From Athripsodes cinereus (taxonomy: Eukaryota > Arthropoda > Insecta > Trichoptera > Leptoceridae): DNA of 64,000 bases. The notes under the pieces were generated by a model. It had not been told where the DNA came from and searched no databases. It worked only from the letters and a program-made list of their open reading frames with translations. The translations under genes were made by a program, and so were the position numbers. Where the stretch lies: contig OX388320.1 of the NCBI GenBank assembly GCA_947579605.1, positions 6,138,001 through 6,202,000 of the forward strand. Direction: 5' to 3'. Of this stretch, positions 55,121 through 64,000 are shown piece by piece (position 1 is the first letter of the stretch; each line of letters starts with the position of its first letter).

Positions 55121-55775
55121 ATAATTTCCAGCACAATAAAAAGCAAATGTTCATCTTAGTTTCAATATTAAATAGAAAAATAATAAATTTATATTGGGTA
55201 GATTGTTCTAAGTATTAAATAATATTATAAATTATTACCCATTAGTAGAAGGTATTTGCAATTTTCATCTACTTCCGTTACTGAGTGTGTGTAAAATTAT
55301 AATAATACTTTGTGTATAGAAATAATGGTCAAAGTAATGTTACGTACCTAGTTTATTATTATTTAATACAGGGATTACTTTTATATCCGTAGGCATCCGA
55401 TTATTTATTGCACGACTATCAAGATACATAGTAACATAAAAATAACTTTAATATATTATGTTTTATAATATTATCAAACAGCATTACTTGTAAAGCAACG
55501 GACACGCGCGTGCTTTGATAAAACAATAAATAATTATTGTTACAGTGTACGTAACCCAACAGGCTGCTATTTCTCGGATTAAAGTCACTTAATAATATGA
55601 AGTAGGATGCAACTTAGTCAATAAATCAATTTTTCAAAAGTGTTAGTTAAGTGCACATCAAGTTAGCATTCATATTTAATTTTCTTTTCTACTTCTCTCT
55701 AGAGCTATTCTCTAAGGAGAGATAGAAAATATTTTTTTTAACACAATCATTGTTTTGTCTTATCTCTTTACTTGA
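55121..55775. other. AT-rich DNA, no recognised feature
   Basis: CTCTCTAGAGCTATTCTCTAAGGAGAG near 55695 is a short hairpin. No gene seen. Confidence 0.5.
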
Positions 55776-55777
55776 TA

Positions 55778-55918
55778 TTTATTTATTAATTCATTCCTTA
55801 CTGTACGTTGATAACAAACAATTCCATAAAAGATATAACTACATTCAAATATAATACAATCAATATACAGAGAGCATGTTTATCACAGAGACGCGATTTT
55901 TTCTAACTAACCCGAATT
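55778..55918 (-). mobile_element. Jockey/CR1-type LINE 3' end, minus strand
   Basis: TTATTAATTCATTCCTTACT, GTACGTTGATAACAAAC, AATCAATATACAGAGAGCAT, GTTTATCACAGAGACGCGAT and CTAACTAACCCG parallel the 53.0-kb tail. Confidence 0.7.
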
Positions 55919-56124
55919 GTGATTGAAAACGATAGAAATTTTTCCAAAATCAAAAATGGTTTGATTTGTGGGCAAGAAAATAATGTTTTTCAGTAGTAGC
56001 TCTGTGAAATGTTCAATTTATGACATAATTAAGATTATATTTCTTCTACAGCACAACAGAGATGTCTAACTTTGACAAAAGCTTTCGCAATTGAGTAAAT
56101 TTTGAAATAGCCCAACTGATATTT

Positions 56125-56255
56125 TATTTATTTATTTCAATTTTACAGGATACATACAGTTGATACAAAAAATACAATGGTCTATAACATATTTAGCAAT
56201 AAGCAAACCAGTGAAGATCCCTATATTACCCACAGAATTCCATACAAAACCTAGA
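56125..56255 (-). mobile_element. LINE 3' end, minus strand (family of 51.8 kb)
   Basis: ATTTATTTATTTCAATTTTA, CAGGATACATACAGTTGATA, AGCAATAAGCAAACCAGTGA and AGATCCC. Confidence 0.6.
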
Positions 56256-56273
56256 ACCCTGACTCATTTACAA

Positions 56274-56502
56274 AAGTGAGGCAAAAAATCTATGATTTTT
56301 TGACAGAACGGTTGGCGAAAGCGTGTGGTGTTTCCTACATTTTATGAAGTATTTCTCGCATTTTTATAAAAATATACGATTTTTACATTTATAAAAACGT
56401 AATTGGACAATATTTGAAGTTCTTGTCGACGTTTTAAGCGATTTACCATACTTCTTTTCGCCAACCGATCTGTCAAAAGTGACGAAAAATGGTGCCTCAC
56501 TT
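56274..56502. mobile_element. 229-bp MITE with about 46-bp inverted ends
   Basis: Left AAGTGAGGCA ... TTTTTGACAGAACGGTTGGC(GAAA); right (TTTC)GCCAACCGATCTGTCAAAAG ... TGCCTCACTT. Mismatches are concentrated between the outer GTGAGGCA and the inner TGACAGA. No ORF; flanks do not give a clear duplication. Confidence 0.82.
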
Positions 56503-56509
56503 TATTACA

Positions 56510-57720
56510 ATGAAAATACATACGAGTACTCCATCTAGGTATTATACATAAAAATCTATGATATTACCCTTAAGTGCTCTACAAAACATACATAACTAAA
56601 CACAACAGAACAGATTTTATTTGAACAATGAATCATATTAAGTTTTTTTTATCAGGTTGAAGAAATATGTCACATTGTTGGTCTTATTTTTCAAGCACAT
56701 GTAAAGAAATCAACGAAATAGGTATATCGATTTAATTTGCGGTAACAGCACAAAAATATGATCTCAAAGTAGTCGGTATTAGCCGATTTTCTTAGTTGGA
56801 GAGTGTGAAAAAGTAAAAATATTATTGCTACATTTGGATGGATTATTACATATATACTTTTATATCTATTTTGAATTATATTACTTACTGTAAACTGATT
56901 GAAAAGGAGTGGTATTAACAATATTAATCGTTGTTTAAGTGCCAATTAGATGAATCGATTAAAAATATGTTATTAGATATTAAAAGTACTTTCTCCTTAC
57001 AAGAGAGGACTTACTTTTTACTTTGTAATTTGATTCACAATAGTATGATTATTTACATTGATAGTAAATAATTTATCGTCAGGTACTTAAGAGTTTAAAA
57101 ATTATTTTTTTATTATATATTTTAGAGTATGGGTTAAACCGCTATTAAGATAGATAAAGTTAATCACAAATTATAAAAAAAAATGTACTATAAAGTTTTC
57201 AAAAAGTTCTTTCTTGGGTTGCACCTTTGTCCTAGTAAATAGATATGAAAATTGTGATTGTAGAAAAGGTAAAATTGGAAAACGTTGTTACTAGATGTGC
57301 AAAGTTTTCATTCAAGCTAGTCGTAAACATTTATCATAGTTTGCGTTTGCACTTTGATTTGTTAATTTGAGCAAGACTGTAAAAAAAATTCTAACAAGCG
57401 TATATTATGAAAGACAAGCGAAATTCTCTTACTCTTATGAAAGTTTTTATTTGATTTCATAGATATTAAACGTGTGAAATAAATAAGTTAATAATAACCT
57501 AGGTAATTCGTTTAAAAAATGTGGCATTTTGTGTACAAAGTACAACAAGGGTTCATTTATAAATCAAAACAAAAAATCCTTCAACCTTGCATTGAATAAT
57601 TCCGCACTCCAGAGTTTGCAAATAATATCATATTATAAAATGGCAAATACCTAGTGAATGCTATTAAAGATAGAAATCATTTTTTATTTTCGACGTAGTT
57701 TTATGTGATTCATAGTTAGT
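56510..57720. other. AT-rich DNA, no recognised feature
   Basis: No gene or family repeat seen. Confidence 0.5.
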
Positions 57721-57723
57721 TAA

Positions 57724-57830
57724 TATTATAATAAACTTTATTGTGATTATCGGTGCAAACAATGCATGCAGAAAGCGATGTGTAGCCGTCACATCGAGGT
57801 AAGACCTCCAGTTAAAAGGTTTTGTAAGTA
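57724..57830 (-). mobile_element. Possible LINE 3' end, minus strand
   Basis: AATAAACTTTATTGTGATTA then CGATGTGTAGCCGTCACATC and GAGGTAAGACCTCCAG has the layout of the other minus-strand tails. Weak match. Confidence 0.35.
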
Positions 57831-59155
57831 ATTCATACAATTAAATTGGAATTGATAGTGAAATCTGCGATTCAATTACATATCGTTGAATCGAATATCA
57901 ATACTTTCGTATTTATTACACGAGTAGATTGTTTCTAGATGTGATACATTGCGCATTGGCGTACCTACATTTCATATCAAATATCAATATTTTTAGGTAT
58001 ATCATTTATTTTAGAAGGATTAACTATTTAACAGTTTCTAGACATTTTGAATGTTTTAAGTATTCTAGAACGCACTTCCGTTACTTGATTATTTAAATCG
58101 CGATACATTTACAATAATATTAATTGAGATATTAAAAACATTTGCATTTGAGGAGAATAAATCCAGATATACATATATATGGAATCACTTAAAAAGGCTT
58201 ATTTGATAATTGATGAGTAATTTGTTTTATTCTTTTCTATTTTTCTCAAAAAACCTTGTACCTAGAGAGAAGCTAAAATATGAACTTTCATATTATCATA
58301 ACGTACTATTGCTATAAGGTACTGTTATCAAGTACTTGATAAAATCGTATCACCCTCAATTAGTAATTACTATATGCCTTACATTATAGTGTATAGGTAC
58401 ATAACATAAATTACTGATGTGTGAATGTCCTATACATACATACATACTCTGTACTCAGTGAAGGGAAAATAGTCTAGACAGAGTTTCATTCAATTAAATG
58501 CAAAAATATTATAGCATATTCTATATAGTAGGTACTAATTCTGTATTAGTCCGTTATGATGAGTGAGTACCTAATAGGATTTTTATTAGAAAGCAGTAAG
58601 AACAATTTTTGGTATGTTTTTCAATGCCAATTCTTAAAGGAAAGTACGGATGATTTAAATGAAGAATTTTTCTTGGATCCCAAAACTAAGATATTTAAAT
58701 TACTTTTTTTCTTTAAAATATAGAATATTTTTGCAATGTACCATCTGTTTTTAAAGTTTAAAATCGATAGATTCCGGCAAATCTACATAGGTACGTCATG
58801 TCACGAGCGAATCGATACTATTGATTCGAGTATTGAATGGGGTAGGTTCGCCGAAATCGATCGCGATTTTTTAAAAATTCATGTAACACATAGTACATAC
58901 ATACATACATTGTACCTACTTATACTCTTTATTATAAAAATGTCACGCAACTGTTACACAATGAATCCTTCCAAAGTAAGAGATCTTTTTATCTGCTTGT
59001 TTATTTAATTATTCTCAAATTGCTGAATGATTCACATCATAATTTGGAGAATATTAGGAAGATATAATTGCGTAAAATAAAATAAATCCATAACAGTTTA
59101 TCAAGATTAACGCAAGACAAATATTTGTTCATTAGTTACTTAATCAGAATTTCAA
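57831..59155. other. AT-rich DNA, no recognised feature
   Basis: (CATA)n at 58436-58448 and 58897-58911. The frame at 58736-59008 (+) has no domain I recognise. Confidence 0.45.
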
Positions 59156-59159
59156 TAGT

Positions 59160-59290
59160 TAGCAAAGGAAGTCCACAAAAGAAGTGGGTGTATGATATTG
59201 TTCATGTGATAGGATTTCATGATGATAGAGATCAAACAATCAGTAAGTTTAGTAGAAGCCAACAGTGATGAGACGAGAGCTACCAGTTAG
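59160..59290 (+). mobile_element. Possible RTE-type LINE C-terminal remnant
   Basis: GGAAGTCCACAAAAGAAGTG then GGTGTATGATATTG reads GSPQKKWVYDI, like the GRP.KRW.DDI motif of RTE-type C-termini. Short and decayed. Confidence 0.35.
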
Positions 59291-59915
59291 TAAATTAAGA
59301 AATCATAAACGCTGTATTAGCATAAAAGTGTAGTGACAATAATTGCTGAAATTGCGTACTTTACTAATTACTTGTGAATAATAAGTATTGCATAGTGGAA
59401 ACAAAAATCACCTCATTATTCAAATAGTGTGTGTAAAACACAGACCTTTCCATAGGTCAATCGTTAATACAGAAGAAATATACAAAAATATATAAAAGTG
59501 TTTTCAAATTATGTAAGTAGGTAATGGTAACAGAATCAAGAAAACTTATTGAAACGCAGACAATTTAACAGAAGTACAGAAATGAACCTTGAGAATTCAT
59601 CTATTCAAAAAAAAAAAGATAATGTGAGTACATTTTCTTCTAAATGTTCAACTGTTATGACACGAAACATTAGACGTCAATAGTAAAAAAATCGGTTATT
59701 GACTAATTACGTACTGGATTATATGGCGATTATGTTGATTCATTCTCTGTTTATCTTATTGTTGTATTACGATTATTATTCATTGTTTACGCGTGTATTC
59801 TTATAAGTAAGATGACCCTCTTATTTGAACCTTGAAATCTTCGTGCAACATATAAATAAACAAACTGTATACTAAAGTATTTTGTTTTGTATTTAAGTAT
59901 AATACATTGAAGACT
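59291..59915. other. AT-rich DNA, no recognised feature
   Basis: No gene or family repeat seen. Confidence 0.5.
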
Positions 59916-59917
59916 CC

Positions 59918-60200
59918 CTCCCATACCCGGATATCTCAGAAGTAAAACTATTTAAGTATAAGTCAATGAAAGAATACAGATAATGAACAGGTTGACATCA
60001 CGAAAGCGCTATACCTGATACCCCATTTTGTGTTTCCAAGACCATCGCCAATTGTGTGTATTGGATATATCCCTCATTGTAATTGTTGGTTTTACCAATC
60101 AATAGAGAATGATCCCACCATCGATTCCGAATTTTACCATGATCAAGGAGGTATAGAGTTCCCCTTATATAGATCCAAAGCTACATGAATTACTACATTT
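59918..60200. other. Less AT-rich block of unknown origin
   Basis: CTCCCTCCCATACCCGGATA, CGAAAGCGCTATACCTGATA, CCCCATTTTGTGTTTCC, GAGAATGATCCCACCATCG and GGAGGTATAGAGTTCCCC contrast with the flanks. Stops occur in all frames I read and no family motif appears. Confidence 0.4.
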
Positions 60201-60625
60201 ATCACTTCGTATGTAATATTTATTTCCATTATGAAGTATTTATTATATTGGCTTCGGTCTCGATTTGCTTGGATTGAATCTGTACTAGTAAATCTATATA
60301 CACATCACATACACTCTTAATTCTTAATTCGAGTGCATTGTGAAATCGACTCCTAGAGGGTCTATATAGACAAGTTTGGGCACTATTTTCTTGCTTAGAA
60401 ATCTATTCTTTGGTAAGATTTGTACAAATTTGTCGATGTTTTTAAACAAAATACCCTTAATATTATTTCGATGTTAATGATTATGATGTTTTAGTGCAAT
60501 GTAGTATTATACATAATTACTAATTATTGCGAAATCGTAAAAAAAATTGGCGATTAACGATTGCAATTTTTGACAATGGAAACAATTTTTGCGGTTTCAG
60601 TTTTAATGATATTTAAATTACCAAC
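60201..60625. other. AT-rich DNA, no recognised feature
   Basis: No gene or family repeat seen. Confidence 0.5.
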
Positions 60626-60629
60626 AAAA

Positions 60630-60832
60630 TCGTGGAGTCTCTGTTAAAGAACAAATCCCCCCTCTTTAAACATTTGAGTGTCCTGCAAAAGGAAGATGTT
60701 CGTAACATATCACGAACAAGACATGTTATATCCACAATTAAACGATGAGGCATGCTACCAATACTGAAAGTGTTTATCTTTATTGGTACTGGCTACCACA
60801 CTTGTGAGAGATGCCGTGATGGTATAATAGTC
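60630..60832 (+). repeat. A repeat, plus orientation
   Basis: ATCGTGGAGTCTCTGTTAAA, GAGTGTCCTGCAAAAGGAAG, ACGATGAGGCATGCTACCAA, TGGCTACCACACTTGTGAGA and GATGCCGTGATGGTATAATA. Confidence 0.8.
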
Positions 60833-61110
60833 AATTAAGTATTACAAGTGTTTTCAGTTTTGTTGGGAACGCTCATTAACAGAATAAAAAATTAACAATA
60901 GAATCAACAAATGCAAGTTTGTTTTAAGAAATGACTAGGTATGAAGTAATAATAAGATCTATTGTTTCTATAATGTAACTAATATGTACTGAGTTTATGA
61001 TTTTAACGTTTTGTAGTGTAAATGTTGGTGTAATTACTGGAATGTTAAATATACATTATCCCCTTATGAACGGGATAAATCAGAGAAAAGGTACACAAAC
61101 ATGAGTAATG
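60833..61110. other. AT-rich DNA, no recognised feature
   Basis: No gene seen. Confidence 0.5.
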
Positions 61111-61112
61111 TA

Positions 61113-61339
61113 TCAAACATATTTTGAACCACTCTAGATTAATCATTCCAATTGATCACACTCATCCATAGTCAACCTATTTGAATAGGTATTAAGTAGG
61201 TAGGTATGTTGTATATGATACACATACCTACATATTATGTGAACTTCCTTAAGGAGTGCACAACTAATCAAACAGGTTGACTATGGATGAGTGTGATCAA
61301 TTGGAATGATAAATCTAGAGTGGTTCAAAATATGTTTGA
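61113..61339. mobile_element. 227-bp foldback MITE with TA target duplication
   Basis: TA lies outside both ends (61111-61112 and 61340-61341). Left TCAAACATATTTTGAACCAC and right GTGGTTCAAAATATGTTTGA are exact complements; the arms go on through CTAGATT.ATCATTCCAATT, GATCACACTCATCC and ATAGTCAACCT with one visible change, about 70 bases. TA insertion fits a Tc1/mariner-type element. No ORF. Confidence 0.9.
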
Positions 61340-61344
61340 TATCT

Positions 61345-62328
61345 ACACTTCTAGTAAGTAAAATCCAGTTTCCGACATCCAATTGTGTCAAAAATTCATA
61401 ACATAAAATGAATAATAAAGGTACATGTAAACTTTATATATATAAAGCCTAAAAGTTTAAGATAACCTACGATAAGTGTTTTACATATTTATCGATTAGT
61501 ACATATATATGAGCATTCCGTCAGATATCGAGGAATTCATAATAATATGTTCATACGTTTGTGGATGATTTGGTTCTGTTATGTTAATCTAGTGTGCCCT
61601 AGAGAGCATAAATATACCCACCTATCTTGTTAGTTTATTATTTCGTGCTTTAAAGAAAGTAAATTAGCATTGTATTTTTAAAAAGATGCAGCAAAGAGAT
61701 TCAGTTACAAAAGAAAGATTTTAATAATTTCAACGTAAATACACAATACAATACATTTTAATCCTTTTATCAAACATCTTAAATTTATCTATATCAAGAT
61801 CATTGTAGTTCAAAACGCATTGGTTATAATTTCAAGATATTGAGCACGAAACATAACTGCATTGTGAGTTGAATAAACTGTTAAATATAGCAACGTTATT
61901 CCTTTGAAAAAGTTGCAAAAATGATATACCTATCTATGCTTACATAATAATAATATTAAAAAGTTGAAGTTATTATGTGTACTTAAAAAAATCATGCACA
62001 ACATATCTTTACCATATATAAGTAATAATACCTATACGCAGTTATTATAATTTTGTATGGAAGTTGGTCTGGTACAAAATAAATGTATTACTGGTATATA
62101 GTATCACGTAATAGCATTAAGAATATTGCCAAACAACTTTCGCTCGGACTGTTTTAAGAGTTTATAATATAGGCTTTTTCTTAAGAAGGATATGAGAAAC
62201 AATTCGATAGAAATTAAAACAATTCAAAATAGTTTTTTTTTTGCAATATGTAGTTAATTTTTTTTATTCGAATGTGTTAAATATAAGAATACTTTGTCTC
62301 TCTGCATTTTTATGTAGGTACTTTTAAA
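61345..62328. other. AT-rich DNA, no recognised feature
   Basis: No gene or family repeat seen. Confidence 0.5.
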
Positions 62329-62336
62329 CCTATAAT

Positions 62337-63237
62337 TAGAGGGTATCTTTTCCCGGATTATTTTTGTTCCCGGGAAACGGGAAATTTTTAAATGAATTTC
62401 CCGGGATTCCCGGGAATCCCGGGAAATTCATTATTATGTTTATAAATATTCAATTTTCAACAAATTTGGTATAAAAACTCTCATTACTTGTTGACCCTTG
62501 CAAACATTTTGATTTGATAAAAAGAAATCAAATTTTTGTTACCAATATAAGTAATTTGCTTAAAAAAAACTAAATAGCTGACTGACGAGATTTATTTAGG
62601 TACTCTATGTTATATCAAAATAAAAATTGTTTACAAAATATATAAACTTTTAATTTTTGATCATCCTATCAAGCAAAAAAATGTTATGGATTTTGGCAAA
62701 GCTTTTTAAAGATTTTTGACTTTAAAAAATGAGAAATTTCGACAAAAAAAGATTTTTTATATCGGTTAATATCCATGAATAAAACAAAAAAATGACAGTT
62801 GGCTGCACTAATATTTTTAAGAACTATCTAACTTTTCGAAATATGTAAAAAAAAAAAACATGAAAAATTGTAGGATTCTTATACATTGTCGGCCAAACAC
62901 ACCTCCGATTTCGAATTATATTTAGAATAATTATGCTTCTTTCAAACGAATACATTGAAGCTATAATTAAGTTTTTTTTTTAAGTATAACACTTATATTG
63001 GTAATTAATATTATTTTTCATATTTTCATATCAAAATATTCGTCAGCTTCTACAAGTTTATCACGACTATTACAGTTAACTAAACAAAGATTTCGGTATC
63101 GGTATGGCAATCTGCATGACTAATAATTTGTATTTTTTCCCGGGAAAGGATTCGTTTTTTTCCCGGGAAACGGGAAATAAAAATTAGAGGGTTTTCCCGG
63201 GAATTCCCGGGCGGGAATTCCCGGGAGTAACCCTCTA
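62337..63237. mobile_element. 901-bp non-autonomous hAT-type transposon
   Basis: CCTATAAT flanks both ends exactly (62329-62336 and 63238-63245), the 8-bp duplication of the hAT superfamily. Ends begin TAGAGGGTAT and close TAACCCTCTA. Both subterminal regions (62350-62430 and 63137-63230) are packed with TTCCCGGGAA-type palindromes, probable transposase-binding repeats; hAT elements commonly carry such subterminal clusters. The 700-base interior is AT-rich with no transposase ORF. The perfect duplication suggests a recent insertion. Confidence 0.92.
63184..63237. repeat. Right end of the hAT element is itself a foldback
   Basis: TAGAGGGTTTTCCCGGGAAT at 63185 pairs with ATTCCCGGGAGTAACCCTCT at the outer end, around CCCGGGCGGG. 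The terminal TAGAGGG therefore occurs twice at this end, in inverted orientation. Confidence 0.9.
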
Positions 63238-63245
63238 CCTATAAT

Positions 63246-63520
63246 TACAGCCATTTGACCGTTGCATGATTCATTAAATATCGTAAGAACAGATTTTTAC
63301 ATCTTCCGTTTCTCAGATACAAGAGATGTAGAAGTATGTAGGTACCTATTAGTCTATTGAACGATTTATTATATAACAGTTGTTTGTATTCATATAAACA
63401 TCAATGACAAAATGTTTTTTTTTACAATGTATAGTGATGAATACCGTAATTTCTTCATTAATAGTTTAGTCTGTTTGTATGTTGGCACGTTCTCTGTTTA
63501 TATAATTACCTATCTATTCA
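63246..63520. other. AT-rich DNA, no recognised feature
   Basis: GTAGGTACCTATTAG near 63338. No gene seen. Confidence 0.5.
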
Positions 63521-63524
63521 TTAT

Positions 63525-63712
63525 ACTCTCCTCTTCTTTTCCTTGGGCATTTGTTAGTTCCACATTGTGGTACGGTCTGCCTTTTTTGTTTTATTTCGCC
63601 ATTTGGTTTTGTCGAGTGCATCCTCGTGGGAAGCATCGTGCATGACGTCTTGTCTCACTACTTCACGCCATCTGCCCTTTGGTCTTCCTCCTGGCCTCTT
63701 GCCAACAGCATT
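63525..63712 (-). mobile_element. RTE-type LINE C-terminal fragment
   Basis: The minus-strand reading GKRPGGRPKGRWREVVRQDV and MHD matches the GRPK.RW...V..D motif; the same block is at 25.5-25.6 kb. It ends near CTTCTTTTCCTTGG. Frames are interrupted after the motif. Confidence 0.82.
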
Positions 63713-64000
63713 TATTATTCATTATACTTTATATATTTCCATCTCTCAAACATGACTTAAAATGGAAATGATAATAACATGAAAAAAATATTCTTTGTCT
63801 TAAATACTTAAAAGCCTATCATAATATTACTAAGGAAGAAGAACATAATATCATTTTTTTTTTTATTTTTTTTTTGTTTAATAAAGTCATAAAAATAACA
63901 CATTTTTATAACTTAAAAACTAGGTTTATTTTTTGGCAGAAATTTGACGTTTATTTTCCGAGCAACGCCACATTTAATATTTTTTTGCATACATTTTGAA
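63713..64000. other. AT-rich DNA with long T runs
   Basis: T-rich stretch at 63855-63878. Nothing assignable up to the window edge. Confidence 0.5.

Noticed and set aside
58940..58978. ATGTCACGCAAC... followed by a GTAAGA donor-like site, as a first coding exon
   Set aside because: Only 12 codons, no promoter or partner exon visible; such strings occur by chance in 64 kb.

Overview
The window is a piece of an AT-rich eukaryotic nuclear genome, most likely from a moth or butterfly (Lepidoptera). The evidence is the mix of repeats: tRNA-derived SINEs, many 5'-truncated RTE-type LINE tails, Jockey/CR1-type LINE 3' ends, hAT and foldback MITEs, and frequent TAGGTA/TACCTA words. I see no host protein-coding gene, no functional tRNA or rRNA gene, and no CRISPR, operon or other bacterial feature. 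It reads as a gene desert or the inside of a very large intron.

Left end (1 to about 4 kb): a nearly complete non-LTR retrotransposon on the minus strand. ORF1 encodes a coiled-coil plus RRM-like RNA-binding protein. ORF2 encodes an endonuclease and reverse transcriptase. Both are open. ORF2 has no usable ATG near its start and lies in the -1 frame. The end of ORF1 carries an A AAA AAC slippery heptamer two codons before its stop, so ORF2 is probably made by -1 ribosomal frameshifting. The two products would work together as an RNP that copies the element RNA at a nicked target.

Rest of the window: AT-rich DNA with an archaeology of repeats. (1) 'A repeat': about 220-260 bp, at least 17 pieces on both strands, often ending in (TAG)n. 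(2) 'SINE B': tRNA-derived, with a B box, six copies. (3) 'SINE I': a second tRNA-derived SINE, three copies. (4) RTE-type LINE C-terminal fragments in several subfamilies (16.3, 18.2, 23.4-24.1, 24.7, 25.4, 34.4-35.5, 42.4, 44.0, 46.4, 54.2 and 63.5 kb). (5) Jockey/CR1-type fragments (22.6 and 38.0 kb) and many LINE 3' ends, mostly on the minus strand. (6) DNA-transposon relics: a 901-bp non-autonomous hAT element with a perfect 8-bp target duplication (62.3-63.2 kb), two related hAT MITEs (31.2 and 32.7 kb) and about nine other inverted-repeat elements.

Nested insertions give relative ages. The A repeat at 50.1-50.7 kb is split by a tailed retroposed segment, and the one at 54.7-55.1 kb by a 136-bp insert with a perfect 9-bp duplication. 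An RTE tail at 35.0-35.5 kb is split by a 73-bp hairpin element. The strongest leads are the LINE frameshift site, the hAT element with CCCGGG-rich subterminal palindromes, and the 322-bp foldback at 52.6 kb.

All family assignments come from reading motifs by eye. No database search was possible.
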